From Umezawaea endophytica (GTDB lineage: Bacteria > Actinomycetota > Actinomycetes > Mycobacteriales > Pseudonocardiaceae), in contig NZ_JANYMP010000015.1 in NCBI RefSeq assembly GCF_025061645.1, positions 156,417-220,416 on the forward strand: 64,000 nucleotides of DNA. Reading direction: 5' to 3'. Every line of letters begins with the position of its first letter. Position 1 is the stretch's first letter. The notes below the pieces were generated by a model that saw only the letters and a program-made list of their open reading frames with translations, ran no database searches and was not told the DNA's origin. Position numbers and translations under genes: made by a program. Shown piece by piece: positions 62,654 through 64,000 of this stretch.

Positions 62654-63090
62654 TCGGTCTCCAGTTCCAGGCATTCCCGGCACGTGCCGGACAGCGCGAG
62701 GTGGCTTGCGTCCAGTTCGAACCCGTAAACCCTGCCGAGTGTTCCGGCCAGCTCCTCGAGCAGGTCGCACGGGATCTCGTCCATCCGCCCGCAGCGGTGG
62801 CACACCAGGTGCACGTGCTCGTGGTCGTCGGCGGAGTACGTCGGCGCGCCGTGGCCGAGGTGCGTGTGCCTGACCAGCCCGAGCTTGTCGAGCAGGTCGA
62901 GCGTCCGGTAGATCGTGGTGATGTTCACCGTCGACGCGGTCGCCTGGACCCTGGTGCAGATCTGCTCGGGTGTCGCGTGCTCCAGTTCACGCACCGCGTC
63001 GAGCACGAGCTGTCGCTGGGGTGTCATGCGCATGCCGCGCTCGTGCAACGTCTTGCGCAACGCCTGCCTGCCACTTGCGGTCTCCACCAT
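62650..63090 (-). CDS. nur: Fur family regulator, probably nickel-responsive Nur
   Basis: This 146-residue metal-dependent repressor has a winged helix (RMTPQRQLVLDAVREL, then TVNITTIYRTLDLLDKLGL). Metal ligands resemble Streptomyces Nur: HTHLGHGAPTY (H-x-H), HEHVHLVC, and a late His in SHLALSG. Structural zinc Cys pairs are CHRC and CREC. Fur, Zur or PerR cannot be fully excluded. The ATG at 63090 is the first Met of the domain. Its position between pabC and ygfZ agrees with my memory of the streptomycete nur locus. Confidence 0.8.
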   Translation of the reverse strand: MVETASGRQALRKTLHERGMRMTPQRQLVLDAVRELEHATPEQICTRVQATASTVNITTIYRTLDLLDKLGLVRHTHLGHGAPTYSADDHEHVHLVCHRCGRMDEIPCDLLEELAGTLGRVYGFELDASHLALSGTCRECLELETE

Positions 63091-63121
63091 GCCGATGGTA
63101 GGCCGTGAGTAGTCTGCCCGT

Positions 63122-63964
63122 ATGCGCGTGCTGGCACTTCTCGACGGAACCCTGGCAGACCCCGACGCCCCGCTGCTGCGGGTGGACGACCTCGGGTTGG
63201 TGCGCGGCGACGGGATCTTCGAAACGATCCTGGTCGTCGACGGCAAACCACGGGAGCTCGACCCCCACCTCGACCGGCTGGCCAGGTCCGCGGCGATCCT
63301 GGAACTCCCGGAGCCCGACAGGGCGGCGTTCGAGCGGGCCACCTCCCTCGTGCTGGACAACTGGTCCGGCGGCGCGGAGATGGCGCTGAAGCTCGTCTAC
63401 ACGCGCGGGATCGAAGGCGGCGACGGCACCCCCACCGGGTTCGCCCTCGGCCTGCCGATCAGCGCGAAGGTGCTGGCCCAGCGCGCGGCGGGCATCTCGG
63501 CCGTCACACTGGACCGGGGCATCGAGCCGGGCCTGGCCGAGCGCGCCCCGTGGCTGCTCCTCGGCGCCAAGACCCTGTCGTACGCGGTCAACATGGCGGC
63601 GCTGCGCGAGGCCGAACGCCGCGGCGCGGAGGAGGTCGTCTTCACCACGTCCAGCGGCAGCGTCCTCGAAGGCCCCACGTCGACCCTGCTGGCGGTCAAC
63701 GGCCGCACCATCACCACCCCGCCGGCCACCCTCGGCATCCTCCCCGGCACCACCCAGGCCGCCCTCTTCCGCGCCGCGAAGCGCGAGGGCTGGACGGTCG
63801 TCGTCGAACCGATCCCGGCCGCCGACCTCCACACCGCCGACGGCGTCTTCCTGGTGTCGAGCGTCCGCAAGGTCACCCGCGTCCACACCCTCGACGGCAA
63901 GCCGCTGACCGACGCCTCGGCACTCGCGACCGAACTGGCGGACCTGTACGAGTCGGAGTACTAG
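63122..63964 (+). CDS. pabC: Class IV aminotransferase, probable 4-amino-4-deoxychorismate lyase
   Basis: This 280-residue PLP enzyme has a catalytic Lys in LLGAKTLSYAVNM (about residue 150) and a phosphate-binding region VLEGPTSTLL. LVRGDGIFETILV is present near the start. The fold includes branched-chain aminotransferases, D-alanine aminotransferase and PabC. Position in the purM-DUF3073-ygfZ neighbourhood supports PabC (folate branch). The start is at 63122. The gap to the divergent nur is only 31 bases, so the promoters overlap. Confidence 0.83.
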   Translation: MRVLALLDGTLADPDAPLLRVDDLGLVRGDGIFETILVVDGKPRELDPHLDRLARSAAILELPEPDRAAFERATSLVLDNWSGGAEMALKLVYTRGIEGGDGTPTGFALGLPISAKVLAQRAAGISAVTLDRGIEPGLAERAPWLLLGAKTLSYAVNMAALREAERRGAEEVVFTTSSGSVLEGPTSTLLAVNGRTITTPPATLGILPGTTQAALFRAAKREGWTVVVEPIPAADLHTADGVFLVSSVRKVTRVHTLDGKPLTDASALATELADLYESEY

Positions 63965-63970
63965 AACCCC

Positions 63971-64000
63971 GTCGTCGGGCTCCTGCCGGAGCCCGACGAC
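63971..64000 (+). terminator. Hairpin terminator after the pabC-like gene
   Basis: A perfect 13-bp stem (63971-63983 with 63988-64000) with a tgcc loop begins six bases after the stop and ends exactly at the window edge. Confidence 0.8.

Noticed and set aside
1..64000. Search for tRNA, rRNA, riboswitch, transposase or integrase
   Set aside because: I saw no cloverleaf, no conserved rRNA segment, no IS-like inverted termini and no recombinase motif by eye. A covariance-model scan would be needed to be certain.

Overview
The window is about 72% G+C, uses many GTG starts and packs genes with 1-4 base overlaps. It carries families typical of mycolic-acid-free, mycothiol-type actinomycetes: PurSQL, DUF3073, RsiG, SAM methyltransferase family 19 (DUF574), DUF3558 lipoproteins, EspG and DUF1023. 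The best guess is a member of the Pseudonocardiaceae (Saccharothrix, Lentzea or Actinosynnema type). This is inferred from gene content only. I see no rRNA, tRNA, CRISPR, insertion sequence or integrase.

Backbone. A purine and housekeeping core runs through the window: purC (2.9 kb), purS-purQ-purL (5.4-8.6 kb), a sterol-carrier-like gene (26.5 kb), purF (31.3 kb), purM (32.9 kb), DUF3073 (56.7 kb), rsiG (60 kb), ygfZ, a Nur-like Fur regulator and a pabC-like aminotransferase (61.6-64 kb). From memory, mycobacteria and streptomycetes keep parts of this order, so the segments between these genes look like accessory insertions.

Regions. 0-2.7 kb: polar amino-acid ABC importer on the minus strand. 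8.6-11 kb: three tandem GH25 muramidase paralogues, the middle one degenerate. 11.1-12.9 kb: aldo/keto reductase and LysR pair. 12.8-15 kb: two membrane-anchored pentapeptide-like proteins. 15-18.1 kb: a SAM methyltransferase and a PAS-GGDEF-EAL protein. 18.1-19.9 kb: MarR, hydrolase and an unknown gene, inside a striking G+T-rich strand-skewed island. 20-23 kb: GH15 glycosidase and glucose dehydrogenase. 23-26.3 kb: DUF3558 lipoprotein plus a PE/PPE-like/EspG type VII secretion cassette. 27.8-30.1 kb: an EspC-like protein and a DUF1023 hydrolase. 34-35.3 kb: SigE-family ECF sigma factor with a membrane partner. 35.8-41.2 kb: CitAB-type two-component system divergent from a TctCBA tricarboxylate transporter. 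41.2-53.2 kb: a complete myo-inositol cluster (mmsA, lacI, iolG, iolE, ABC importer, iolC, Cgl0159-like barrel, iolB, iolD) with two perfect palindromic operators. 53.2-55.2 kb: a Crp/Fnr-like sensor, a nucleotidyl-cyclase-like protein with an amyloid-like C-terminal motif, and a small partner. This is the best candidate here for an undescribed signalling or conflict system.

Interaction. Inositol is imported by the ABC system, oxidised by IolG, processed through IolE, IolD, IolB and IolC, and finished by MmsA, probably under the local LacI regulator. GH15 releases glucose that the adjacent dehydrogenase can oxidise. The c-di-GMP enzyme at 16-18 kb and the c-di-GMP-binding anti-sigma factor RsiG at 60 kb belong to the same developmental signalling network, although they are far apart.
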